From an uncultured Nannocystaceae bacterium (GTDB taxonomy: Bacteria > Myxococcota_A > Polyangia > Nannocystales > Nannocystaceae): a stretch of DNA of 5,644 nt. The translations under genes and the position numbers were made by a program. Each line of letters starts with the position of its first letter. Within the stretch, counting starts at the first letter, position 1. Below the pieces are notes generated by a model that was given only the letters and a program-made list of their open reading frames with translations, made no database searches and had not been told where the DNA came from. The DNA lies in NCBI GenBank assembly GCA_938084085.1, contig CALKDV010000299.1, positions 1-5,644 of the forward strand, given 5' to 3'. Below are positions 1-5,644 of the stretch, one piece after another.

Positions 1-1541
1 GTGATCACAGCGAGCATGGTGTTGCTCCCCTGTCCGATGTCATTTGCGCCCGAGAAAACCCGCGCTCGACCGCTGCGGTCCAAGCAGATCTGCACCGCCG
101 CTTGCGGCATCTCGTTAGGATAGATCGGGTAGTTGGTACCTGAAATATAGGTGCTCCCCGCGATCCCGAGCCCGCGGCCATAGCCCAGCGTGGCGCGACG
201 GCTCGTCCATTCTGAGCGCCGCTCCACCGATGCGAGGCAGTCCAAAAATCCATTGGAGCCCACCATCAACCCGTTCACCGTGGCGCGGTTCGAACCGATC
301 TCGTTGCGCCTTCGAAGCTCGATGGGGTCGAGCCCGAGCTCCACCGCCGCCTTGTCGAGTTGGATCTCCATGGCGAAGCGTGGTTGCACCGAACCGTGCC
401 CGCGCTTCGGACCGCACGCGGGCTTGTTGGTGTAGGCCCGGGTGCTGTGGAAGCGATAGGTGGGAAAATCGTAGGGCGCGCACAGCAGCTGCCCCGAGTA
501 GTAAGTGGTCACCAGCCCAAAGCTTGAGTAGGCGCCTCCGTCGAGGAAGGTGCGAGAGGCCACGCCGGTGATCTTGCCGTCCTTGGTGAAACCGGTCTTG
601 TAGTTCATCTTCATCGGGTGCCGACCGCGATGGCTGTAGAACACCTCTTCCCGCGTGTAGAGGCACTTCACCGGCCGCCCCGTCATCATCGCGAGCTTGG
701 CCACACAAAACTCAAGATCGAAGGGCTCGCTCTTGCCACCGAACGCGCCGCCGAGCGGGGGCTGGATCACTCGGATTCGATGGGCCTCAAGCTTGAGCAC
801 CTTCGCGAGTTCACGGTGGAGATAGTGAGACACCTGCGTGGCCGACCACACGGTGAGCACCCCAGAGCCCGGCTCCACGCTGGCGACAGCGCAGTGCGGT
901 TCGATCGCGGCGTGGGTGGTGCCCTCGAAGTGGTAGTCCCCTTGCACGACGAGGTCTGCGCCCTCGATGGCGGCGTCGGGGTCGCCGAACTCGAGCACCA
1001 CGTCCTTCGAGAGGTTGTTGCCCTTGCGCGACCACGGGTTGATGGACACGGCGTCCTCGGCCAGCGCCTCTTGGGGATCGTAGTAGGCGGGGAGCACCTC
1101 GTATTCCACCTCGATGGCGTCGATGGCCGCGTTGGCGGTGTCCTCGTCGACCGCTGCGACGGCCGCGATGCCGTCCCCAACGTGGCACACCTTCTCCACG
1201 CAGAGCGCGTTCTCATCGGGCGTCCAGGGGATGACTCCGTAGGGCTCGGGGAAGTCTTTACCCGTGACAACGCCGAACACGCCCTCCATGGCCATGGCCT
1301 TGGAGGTGTCCATGGAGACGATGTTTGCGTGGGCGTGAGGGCTACGTTTGATCTTGCAATGCAGCAAGCCGGGGAGCTTGAGGTCATCGGTGTAACGCGC
1401 GACCCCACGCATCCGCTCCATGGCGTCCACCTTCCGGTGGCTCGTGCCTATCTGCCAGGTCTCGCGCGGCGTCGTATCCTCGTCATTTCGCGCGGCCTCC
1501 TCGGAGGGCACGCCTTCGTCCATCGCGTCGCGATCAGCCAT
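1..1541 (-). CDS. Xanthine dehydrogenase family molybdopterin-binding (large) subunit, 4-hydroxybenzoyl-CoA reductase alpha-like; C-terminus off the left edge
   Basis: The large subunit of a molybdenum hydroxylase binds the Mo-pterin cofactor and hydroxylates or reduces an aromatic or N-heterocyclic substrate, passing electrons through the 2Fe-2S partner. From ATG at 1541, 513 codons are open to the window edge; family members are about 750-800 residues, so roughly the last third is missing. Residues 30-160 form the N-terminal 'a/b hammerhead' domain (KVDAMERMRGVARYTDDL, RSPHAHA, VGDGIAAV). In the Mo-binding domain I see TQ at Q236, GGAFGGK at 264-270, E214 in IEPH, RGHG at 380-383 and IGQGSNTM at 502-509, matching Gln, Phe, Glu, Arg and Gln positions of xanthine dehydrogenase. 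RGHG (not the usual RGFG), TNxPxCG and IGQGSNTM recall 4-hydroxybenzoyl-CoA reductase alpha (HcrA), but the substrate is not proven. The start ATG lies inside the end of the small-subunit gene (ATGGCTGA overlap), implying translational coupling. A second ATG at 1523 is possible. The family call is firm; the substrate is inference. Confidence 0.95.
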   Translation of the reverse strand, partial: MADRDAMDEGVPSEEAARNDEDTTPRETWQIGTSHRKVDAMERMRGVARYTDDLKLPGLLHCKIKRSPHAHANIVSMDTSKAMAMEGVFGVVTGKDFPEPYGVIPWTPDENALCVEKVCHVGDGIAAVAAVDEDTANAAIDAIEVEYEVLPAYYDPQEALAEDAVSINPWSRKGNNLSKDVVLEFGDPDAAIEGADLVVQGDYHFEGTTHAAIEPHCAVASVEPGSGVLTVWSATQVSHYLHRELAKVLKLEAHRIRVIQPPLGGAFGGKSEPFDLEFCVAKLAMMTGRPVKCLYTREEVFYSHRGRHPMKMNYKTGFTKDGKITGVASRTFLDGGAYSSFGLVTTYYSGQLLCAPYDFPTYRFHSTRAYTNKPACGPKRGHGSVQPRFAMEIQLDKAAVELGLDPIELRRRNEIGSNRATVNGLMVGSNGFLDCLASVERRSEWTSRRATLGYGRGLGIAGSTYISGTNYPIYPNEMPQAAVQICLDRSGRARVFSGANDIGQGSNTMLAVI

Positions 1542-2061
1542 GGGTCACCACCCCGTCTGTCGACGTCACGCTCGCCCCGTCGAAGACGCGCTCGCTGGCG
1601 TCCACGATGGCGTCAATGATCTTGGTGTACCCGGTGCAGCGGCAAAGGTTCCCGGCGATCCCCTCCTTGGCCTCCTCGCGTGTCACCGGCCGTCCGAGGC
1701 GCTCGAACATCGCGTGCGCGCTCATCAAGATCCCCGGCGTACAAAATCCACACTGCGCGGCGTCGTAGCGATCAAAGGCGTCTTGCAGAGGATGGCAACC
1801 GGAGGGTGAGGAGAAGCCGAGCCCCTCCACCGTCTGGACGGTGCGACCTTGCGCTTGGCAGGCCAACGTCAGACACGACAGCACGGGATTTCCGTCCACT
1901 TGCACGGTGCACGCCCCGCAGTCTCCCTTGTCACATCCTTGCTTGGTGCCGATCAAATCGAGCTCGTAGCGAAGCACTTCGAGCAGCGTCCAATGCGGAG
2001 GCGCGGCGACGTGGTGAGCGTCGCCGTTTATCCGCAGCTGCAACAATCGAGGTTCAGCCAT
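1534..2061 (-). CDS. [2Fe-2S]-binding (small) subunit of the molybdenum hydroxylase
   Basis: This 175-residue iron-sulfur subunit relays electrons between the Mo cofactor in the large subunit and an external or FAD-bound acceptor. Two domains are visible. The N-terminal plant-ferredoxin-like domain has the Cys pattern C43-x4-C48-x2-C51-x11-C63 (GCDKGDCGAC). The C-terminal four-helix [2Fe-2S] domain has C104GFC107 and C140RC142 in QCGFCTPGILMSAHAM and GNLCRCTGYTKI. All eight cluster ligands are present, and the length is normal for the family (about 155-175). I chose ATG 2061 because the ferredoxin strand begins at once after it (LLQLRING), as in HcrC and related proteins; it has no clear Shine-Dalgarno. 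The frame stays open to 2760 without a sensible product. An in-frame GTG at 2112 lies 13 bases after GGAGGAG and would add 17 residues (192 aa). It is the only credible alternative start. The gene is first in its operon and overlaps the large-subunit start by 8 bases. Confidence 0.96.
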   Translation of the reverse strand: MAEPRLLQLRINGDAHHVAAPPHWTLLEVLRYELDLIGTKQGCDKGDCGACTVQVDGNPVLSCLTLACQAQGRTVQTVEGLGFSSPSGCHPLQDAFDRYDAAQCGFCTPGILMSAHAMFERLGRPVTREEAKEGIAGNLCRCTGYTKIIDAIVDASERVFDGASVTSTDGVVTHG

Positions 2062-2221
2062 GGGCAGAGGATCGCGGAGGCTCCACCGCGGGCGCAAGGC
2101 TGCAATGCGCACGGCGCTGTGAGATCTCCTCCAACGCGGAGGACGCGCCACATCCGGCTCCCGTCTCTCGTGAGATGCCGAGCGGAGAACCCCGCGGGCT
2201 GGTAGCGTTGTCCGCGGTCCC
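2062..2221. promoter_or_regulatory. Divergent intergenic region between the Mo-hydroxylase operon and the lipoprotein gene
   Basis: These 160 bases separate two genes that are read away from each other, so promoters for both must lie here or just inside the genes. I see no convincing -35/-10 pair on either strand. Two dyads are visible: a perfect inverted repeat at 2127-2143, and an imperfect one at 2074-2089 (GCGGAGG-CT-CCACCGC, one mismatched pair) ending 13 bases from the small-subunit ATG. Either could be an operator, but in GC-rich DNA such short dyads also arise by chance. The promoter role is inferred from gene layout only. Confidence 0.45.
2127..2143. repeat. Perfect 6-bp inverted repeat with 5-base loop in the divergent promoter region
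   Basis: TCCTCC (2127-2132), loop AACGC (2133-2137), GGAGGA (2138-2143). It is nearly central between the two divergent genes. Possible roles are a transcription-factor operator, or on the minus strand a hairpin that would hide the GGAGGA-type ribosome-binding sequence in front of the alternative GTG at 2112. No factor can be named from sequence alone. Confidence 0.4.
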
Positions 2222-3319
2222 ATGCGTACGCTCTCATCCATCGCTGCGTTCGGCGCCTGCCTCGCGTCGGGCTGTCTCGCTGCACATCCACCCGGCCCGT
2301 GGATGGCCTCTAGCTTGGCGAATGAAGCGGACCACGAGGACCGAGCATCATCTTGGCCCCTCCGCGCGCTTGTCACGGGCGGAGATCTCACGGAGGCCAG
2401 CGACGTCCTGCTCGACGCCCTCGCGGGCGAGGTGAAGCGCCCAATTTCCCCAGCGTTCCGCCTCCACCTCCAACACGGCTCCGTGACGCTCGTCTCGTGC
2501 GGACCGGATGGTGAAGATTCGGGTGGAGGCGTCGATGTAGATCCGTGCGTGCGGCCCCCCGCCGGCGTTGAAGAGACGCCCTCCGAGTACCTGTCCGAGA
2601 CGGTCGCGCTGGCCCCAGGGGTCGCGCGAAGATGGACGCACCCCGCCCACGTCGAGTTGTTCGGTCCCAACCTCGACGCCTCGCGGCCCGTGGCGCGCTT
2701 CACCATGGTGCCCCACCTGCCCACCGACGCGGCGCGAGCGTCCGCCCTCAAGCGACTCATGGAGTCACTCCCTCCACGGACGGCTGGAATCCTCCACGTG
2801 CTCGTGTTGCCCCAACCGGTCGAGTCGGCGGGGCCTACGGGTCAGGGCGGGCGATACGCCTCCGCAGTTTTCCACCGACTTCCGGCGCCCCTCCGTGCGC
2901 AAATCGAAGGTGGCTACTTCGACCTGGTCCTCGCCTCCGGAGACGCTGGAGCCCAATGGAATGGAGACATCTCCGACGCCATCGCCCGCTCCTCCAAGGT
3001 GTGGATCCAGCGGCCGCTGGCGCAGCTGGTCATCGATGGAATGCGCCACCCCTCACCGGCTCGTCGAGGGACACCGTGGACGCGCGGCACGAGCCTCCGG
3101 CCCCAACTTTTCTCCCAACACCTCGGCTTCGCGCGGGTGGATCTTTTCGATGGGTCGGCGGCCCCAACCCTGGTCATCTTCCGCGGCCATCGCTGGCTTG
3201 AGGCCCACGCCCCGTCTCCCGTGGACCCCTCCGGCGTACTGCCCGCCCGCCGCGCGGTCCCCAGCATGGCACCGTGCCGCGACTGCGACGAGGCGAGCGG
3301 GCGTCGCCCGCCGAGCTAA
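2222..3319 (+). CDS. Predicted lipoprotein of unknown function, possible degenerate metallophosphoesterase-like domain
   Basis: I do not recognise this 365-residue protein with certainty. The frame is long, has strong G/C third-position bias and begins with a plausible export signal: MRTLSSIAAFGACLASGC, with a loose lipobox (L-A-S-G-C18) that suggests a lipidated protein, although Ala rather than Leu at -3 weakens this. The segment after residue 90 is acidic and Gly-rich (GPDGEDSGGGVDVD). From about residue 143 to 322 the order of elements resembles the C-terminal half of calcineurin-like metallophosphoesterases: a strand (VELFGPN), a helix with a 'xLxxLMxSLPP' register, a strand then LPQPVESAGPTGQGG (196-210, where HHPxxSxGxHG is usual), DLVLASGDAGAQ (234-245, where DLVLxGHxH is usual), and GFARVDLFDG (302-311). 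The metal-binding histidines are absent, so it would be catalytically dead if related; this is inference. The C-terminus carries CRDC (352-355). No clear Shine-Dalgarno precedes ATG 2222; the start is chosen for the signal peptide. The gene stands alone, divergent from the Mo-hydroxylase operon. Confidence 0.8.
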   Translation: MRTLSSIAAFGACLASGCLAAHPPGPWMASSLANEADHEDRASSWPLRALVTGGDLTEASDVLLDALAGEVKRPISPAFRLHLQHGSVTLVSCGPDGEDSGGGVDVDPCVRPPAGVEETPSEYLSETVALAPGVARRWTHPAHVELFGPNLDASRPVARFTMVPHLPTDAARASALKRLMESLPPRTAGILHVLVLPQPVESAGPTGQGGRYASAVFHRLPAPLRAQIEGGYFDLVLASGDAGAQWNGDISDAIARSSKVWIQRPLAQLVIDGMRHPSPARRGTPWTRGTSLRPQLFSQHLGFARVDLFDGSAAPTLVIFRGHRWLEAHAPSPVDPSGVLPARRAVPSMAPCRDCDEASGRRPPS

Positions 3320-3342
3320 CACCGCTCCTCAAGGCCGGCTGC

Positions 3343-4173
3343 TCACACCGCAACGACGGTTTTGTTCCGGCCACTCTTCTTGCTGCGGTACAAGCACACG
3401 TCCGCCTCTCGCACGAGCGTGTCGAGGTTCAACTCTTCGAGCCCGCGGTAGTTGGTGTCCACGATGCCCATGCTCAAGCCGATCTGATACTCCGCCATCA
3501 GCGGAGTGAAGGCCGCCCGCACCCGCTTCGCAACGATCTCGGCGCACGGACCTGCGACACACCGGAGCACCACCAAAAACTCATCGCCCCCCCACCGGCA
3601 CACAAGGTCCGTAGGGCGGACCTCCTCCATGATCAGCTGCGCCGACGTGCGGAGCACCTCGTCTCCTGCGTCGTGTCCGTGCTCGTCGTTGACCTGCTTG
3701 AAATGGTCAAGATCGATAAACATCGCGGTCACAACCTCGTCGCGGGCGAGGCACTGCTCAAGCATCCGCGACCCGTGCTTGTGAATGCCGCGTCGATTTA
3801 ATACGCCCGTGAGTTCATCACGCTCCGCCGCGTCGCGATGGGCGGTCGCCATCTGGCCGTGTTTCAGAGCGCGTCGCACCACGGAGACGAGATCGATATA
3901 TTGCTGTCGCCATACGGCCGCATCCGGCCCAGGGTCCACCCACACCTTGAGCGCGAGCCCATAGACCCTATCGAGGGGAAAGCTCCAGCACGTCATGTCC
4001 GCGTCGTGCCGCCCCGCGCTCGCCCACGTCTCCCCGTCCTTGTCGATTACCTCCGCCGCGCGAGCCCCAAACATCGTCACCATCTCGCTCGCGCACACCG
4101 TGGCGATGATCTCTGGCTCCAGAGAATCGAGAACGCGCAAGGGAAACGCGACGATGGGTGCGCGGGCCTCCAT
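3343..4173 (-). CDS. Diguanylate cyclase (GGDEF domain) with short N-terminal putative sensor region
   Basis: This 276-residue protein should make cyclic di-GMP from two GTP. The GGDEF domain covers about residues 112-276 and is complete: DELTGVLNRRG (from D119), the Mg-binding IDLDHFKQVND (153-163), the catalytic RWGGDEF (193-199), and the terminal YRSKKSGRNKTVV. The RxxD inhibitory site, R186-P-T-D189, sits five residues before GGDEF, the correct spacing, so product inhibition is expected. Residues 1-111 have no transmembrane segment or signal peptide. They alternate strands and helices (PLRVLDSLEPEIIATVC, AAEVIDKDGETWASAG, WSFPLDRVYGLALKVWVD) in a way that recalls a short GAF-like fold, which I cannot confirm. 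The enzyme is therefore likely cytoplasmic. ATG 4173 is preceded by GGGGAG (4182-4177), only three bases away, which is close but usable. The gene has a 138-base gap upstream and probably its own promoter. Its stop lies 23 bases from the stop of the convergent lipoprotein gene. The activity call is firm; the signal sensed is unknown. Confidence 0.97.
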   Translation of the reverse strand: MEARAPIVAFPLRVLDSLEPEIIATVCASEMVTMFGARAAEVIDKDGETWASAGRHDADMTCWSFPLDRVYGLALKVWVDPGPDAAVWRQQYIDLVSVVRRALKHGQMATAHRDAAERDELTGVLNRRGIHKHGSRMLEQCLARDEVVTAMFIDLDHFKQVNDEHGHDAGDEVLRTSAQLIMEEVRPTDLVCRWGGDEFLVVLRCVAGPCAEIVAKRVRAAFTPLMAEYQIGLSMGIVDTNYRGLEELNLDTLVREADVCLYRSKKSGRNKTVVAV

Positions 4174-4228
4174 AGACTCCCCAGAGTATCGCAGGTTCCA
4201 CCCGCCAGGCGTAGCAGCGGGCCCTAAT

Positions 4229-4248
4229 CGGGCCCTCTAGAGGGCCCG
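4229..4248. repeat. Perfect 20-bp palindrome, possible terminator or operator
   Basis: CGGGCCCTCTAGAGGGCCCG reads the same on both strands. As RNA it can fold into a stem of 8 G+C-rich pairs with a CUAG loop. A third GGGCCC stands just to the left at 4219-4224, separated by TAATC, so an alternative stem is possible. It lies 64 bases past the stop of the cytochrome gene and 55 bases before the start of the diguanylate cyclase gene. That fits a terminator for the cytochrome operon, but no T-run follows on either strand, so it would not be a classical intrinsic terminator. A binding site for a dimeric regulator of the cyclase gene is the main alternative. The remaining 118 bases of the 4174-4311 gap hold only the cyclase ribosome-binding sequence, as far as I can see. 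Confidence 0.6.
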
Positions 4249-4311
4249 GGCGCTCCACGCAACATCCAACCCAGGGGCAGCGACGCCCCCTGAGCGCGCA
4301 CGTTCCGAAGG

Positions 4312-5460
4312 TCAGGGCGCGACTTCGCAGTCGTCGGGCGGCATGGCGGCGATCCACGCGCGGAGCACGTCGACGCCCTGTCCGTGGGGCAGGCTGCGCC
4401 CGATGAGCGGCATGATCGCGCCCAGCTCTTCTGTTTCGGTGCGGTAGACGAGGATCGACGCGTCGGGATCACCCGGCACAATGTCGTAGGTCCTCCCCTC
4501 GCCGCCCTTGCCCGCAGAGCCAGGCTTTTTGCACACCCCGAGGTGGAAGAGGTCTGTGTTGTCGTAGTTCAAGAACAACTGCGAGGAGATGCCGCTGACG
4601 CCCTCTGGGTTGTGACAGTGAGCGCAGTTGATATCCAGATAGTCCCGGGCCGCCGTCTCCACGGTGGGACCGTCGAGACTGGTGACGCCCTCCGCGAGCA
4701 GTTCGCGAAAATCGTAGGCGACGCCCACATCTGCGAGGTCGGGCATCCCCACCAACAGGTCGTGCGCCTGCAAATGAACCAGCTGGTTTTTTGTCTGACC
4801 GGCGGAGGTGTTCGCGCGGTTCAGGTACCGCGCCTTTGGGCCGATGGGGGTCATGTAGTCCTCGTCGGTGGCCAGGTCCTTGAGCAGGTGACACTCCGAG
4901 CACTGGTTCTTTTGGGGCACCAAATAGTTGGAGGTTTTCGCGACCCCCTCCTCGTCGATAAAGTCCACGACTCTCACGTCCCCCTGAACACGCAACACCG
5001 CGTCGCCAAGCTCGTGGTCCCAGACATAGGGGAACGCCTTCCACTCGTCCTCAAAACGCACCAGCACTCGAGTCTCGATGAGATCAATATCCTCTGTTGG
5101 CGACCGGAAATCCGCCGGGAACATAAACGACTTCAAGATCACCGTGCCCACTGGGAAGTCGAACACCTCCTCGTCACGGTAGGTCGCCGCGGTGCCCTCG
5201 GGCATGTAGATCGCGCGGTCCTTGAGCGAGTAGTCGGAGAACAGCCACGTGTTCAGCTCATACTGCTCGACCCCGGGTGCGTAGCTGATCTTCTCGCCGT
5301 CCCACTCCATCAGATTCATCTCCGACAGGTTGTCCGGCGCTCCCACCGCGAGATCCACACCACGGACTGGTTCGGGAGCGTCTGTGGAACATGAGGAGAG
5401 CGCCACCGCGATGGCCGCGATGCTCAGTTGGCGAGAAATGGTGGCGTTGGACGTTCGCAT
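4312..5460 (-). CDS. SO2930/HNE_0200-family diheme c-type cytochrome, lipoprotein
   Basis: This 382-residue predicted lipoprotein carries two covalent haems and should act in electron transfer outside the cytoplasmic membrane. The signal peptide ends in a good lipobox, L21-S-S-C24. Residues 60-170 hold the family's N-terminal domain (ELNTWLFSDYSLKDRAIYMPEG, FDFPVGTVILKSF, IETRVLVRFEDEW, FPYVWD). Haem sites are C187SECH191 and C279AHCH283. M350 in IMPLIGRSLPHGQGVDVLRAWI is the likely distal ligand of the second haem; M203 or M240 may serve the first. The stretch CKKPGSAGKGGEGRTYDIVPGDPDASILVYR (from C310) is also family-like. I chose ATG 5460 over an in-frame ATG at 5493, because it puts a normal signal peptide at the very N-terminus and starts 4 bases after the upstream stop (TGATGTCATG), whereas 5493 would overlap that gene by 29 bases and lengthen the n-region. 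There is no clear Shine-Dalgarno, which fits translational coupling to the beta-helix gene. The family (TIGR03806 as I recall) has no established substrate or partner reaction. Confidence 0.96.
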   Translation of the reverse strand: MRTSNATISRQLSIAAIAVALSSCSTDAPEPVRGVDLAVGAPDNLSEMNLMEWDGEKISYAPGVEQYELNTWLFSDYSLKDRAIYMPEGTAATYRDEEVFDFPVGTVILKSFMFPADFRSPTEDIDLIETRVLVRFEDEWKAFPYVWDHELGDAVLRVQGDVRVVDFIDEEGVAKTSNYLVPQKNQCSECHLLKDLATDEDYMTPIGPKARYLNRANTSAGQTKNQLVHLQAHDLLVGMPDLADVGVAYDFRELLAEGVTSLDGPTVETAARDYLDINCAHCHNPEGVSGISSQLFLNYDNTDLFHLGVCKKPGSAGKGGEGRTYDIVPGDPDASILVYRTETEELGAIMPLIGRSLPHGQGVDVLRAWIAAMPPDDCEVAP

Positions 5461-5464
5461 GACA

Positions 5465-5644
5465 TCAAAGGGAGGGAGGCTGGAGCGGACCACTCACGAA
5501 GTCACCGCAGTCAAAGGGAGCGTAGGGCTCCGCCGGACGGAACAGATCCGCTAGCACGCCACCGTTGGCGATGAGGGCCTCCATGTTCAGACTGGCGAAG
5601 GTCGCGCCGTCGGCGGGGGCATCGGCGATGCAGATGTGATTGTC
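5465..5644 (-). CDS. C-terminal end of a parallel beta-helix repeat protein, partner of the diheme cytochrome (5' part off the right edge)
   Basis: Only the last 59 codons and the TGA stop (5467-5465) are in the window. The reading frame is open to the right edge and uses the same third-position G/C pattern as its neighbours. The visible tail begins DNHICIADAPADGATFASLN and continues through DLFRPAEPYAPFDCGDFVSGPL. An 'N-x-I-C-I' strand followed by 'F-x-x-L-N' and a late Cys is what I remember of the tail of the secreted parallel beta-helix proteins (TIGR03805) that pair with SO2930-type diheme cytochromes. Its position 4 bases before that cytochrome on the same strand supports the call strongly. 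The beta-helix repeats themselves and any signal peptide are outside the window. Expected location: periplasm or cell surface. Taken alone the fragment would be hypothetical. Confidence 0.75.
   Translation of the reverse strand, partial: DNHICIADAPADGATFASLNMEALIANGGVLADLFRPAEPYAPFDCGDFVSGPLQPPSL

Noticed and set aside
618..1619. Plus-strand open frame of 333 codons opposite the Mo-hydroxylase large subunit
   Set aside because: It is antisense to a gene with conserved motifs throughout; the His/Val/Arg-rich translation has no family features and is typical of a shadow frame in GC-rich DNA.
1680..2435. Plus-strand open frame of 251 codons spanning the Fe-S gene, the intergenic region and the start of the lipoprotein gene
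   Set aside because: It is antisense to a conserved [2Fe-2S] gene on one side and out of frame with the lipoprotein on the other; Arg/Ser/Ala-rich with no features.
2062..2760. Upstream extension of the Fe-S subunit frame to an ATG at 2760 (408 residues in all)
   Set aside because: The extra ~230 residues are low-complexity Arg/Ser/Pro-rich, have no recognisable domain and lie antisense to the lipoprotein gene; the family-length protein starts at 2061.
2568..3509. Plus-strand open frame of 313 codons overlapping the lipoprotein gene and running into the cyclase gene
   Set aside because: Its translation is Pro/Ser/Arg-rich with no signal peptide or domain, and it crosses the antisense of a certain GGDEF domain. 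The frame starting at 2222 has the export signal and the normal codon pattern.
3274..3801. Plus-strand open frame of 175 codons opposite the GGDEF domain
   Set aside because: It is the antisense shadow of fully conserved GGDEF motifs; no ribosome-binding site or domain of its own.
4384..5394. Plus-strand open frame of 336 codons opposite the cytochrome gene
   Set aside because: The opposite strand carries two CXXCH sites and family motifs; this Val/His/Arg-rich frame is a shadow.
4312..5460. Functional link between the diheme cytochrome and the Mo-hydroxylase, as in cytochrome-linked nicotinate dehydrogenases
   Set aside because: The genes are in separate operons with two unrelated genes between them. 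The cytochrome belongs to a different family that pairs with beta-helix proteins, and the Mo-hydroxylase shows no export signal.
1..5644. CRISPR arrays, tRNA or rRNA genes, insertion sequences, attachment sites
   Set aside because: I saw no regularly spaced repeats, no tRNA-like cloverleaf, and no transposase or integrase motifs; nearly all bases are accounted for by protein-coding genes.

Overview
This is a gene-dense window of high-GC bacterial DNA (roughly low-to-mid 60s % GC by eye, codons strongly biased to G or C at the third position). The lipoprotein-rich gene content, a GGDEF regulator and a secreted c-type cytochrome paired with a beta-helix protein suggest a free-living Gram-negative environmental bacterium. 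A member of the Myxococcota or a relative is plausible, but no marker gene here proves it.

Layout from left to right. (1) Positions 1-2061, minus strand: a two-gene molybdenum hydroxylase operon. The [2Fe-2S] subunit comes first and overlaps by 8 bases the molybdopterin-binding subunit, which runs off the left edge. Both most resemble 4-hydroxybenzoyl-CoA reductase / xanthine dehydrogenase family subunits. No FAD subunit is visible. (2) 2062-2221: a divergent intergenic region with a perfect 6-bp inverted repeat. (3) 2222-3319, plus strand: an unrecognised predicted lipoprotein whose C-terminal half looks to me like a metallophosphoesterase domain that has lost its metal-binding motifs. (4) 3343-4173, minus strand: a diguanylate cyclase with intact GGDEF active site and RxxD inhibitory site behind a short unclassified N-terminal region. 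It converges on the lipoprotein gene with a gap of only 23 bases. (5) 4174-4311: an intergenic stretch with a perfect 20-bp palindrome. (6) 4312-5644, minus strand: a second operon, holding the C-terminal end of a secreted parallel beta-helix protein followed 4 bases later by a diheme c-type cytochrome lipoprotein of the SO2930/HNE_0200 family. These two families are known to occur as a two-gene pair of unknown function, and this is the most interesting system in the window.

The two operons need not be functionally linked. The Mo enzyme is a cytoplasmic-type oxidoreductase without a visible export signal. The cytochrome and beta-helix pair is predicted to act outside the cytoplasmic membrane. 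The diguanylate cyclase may set a c-di-GMP signal but has no demonstrated link to either neighbour.
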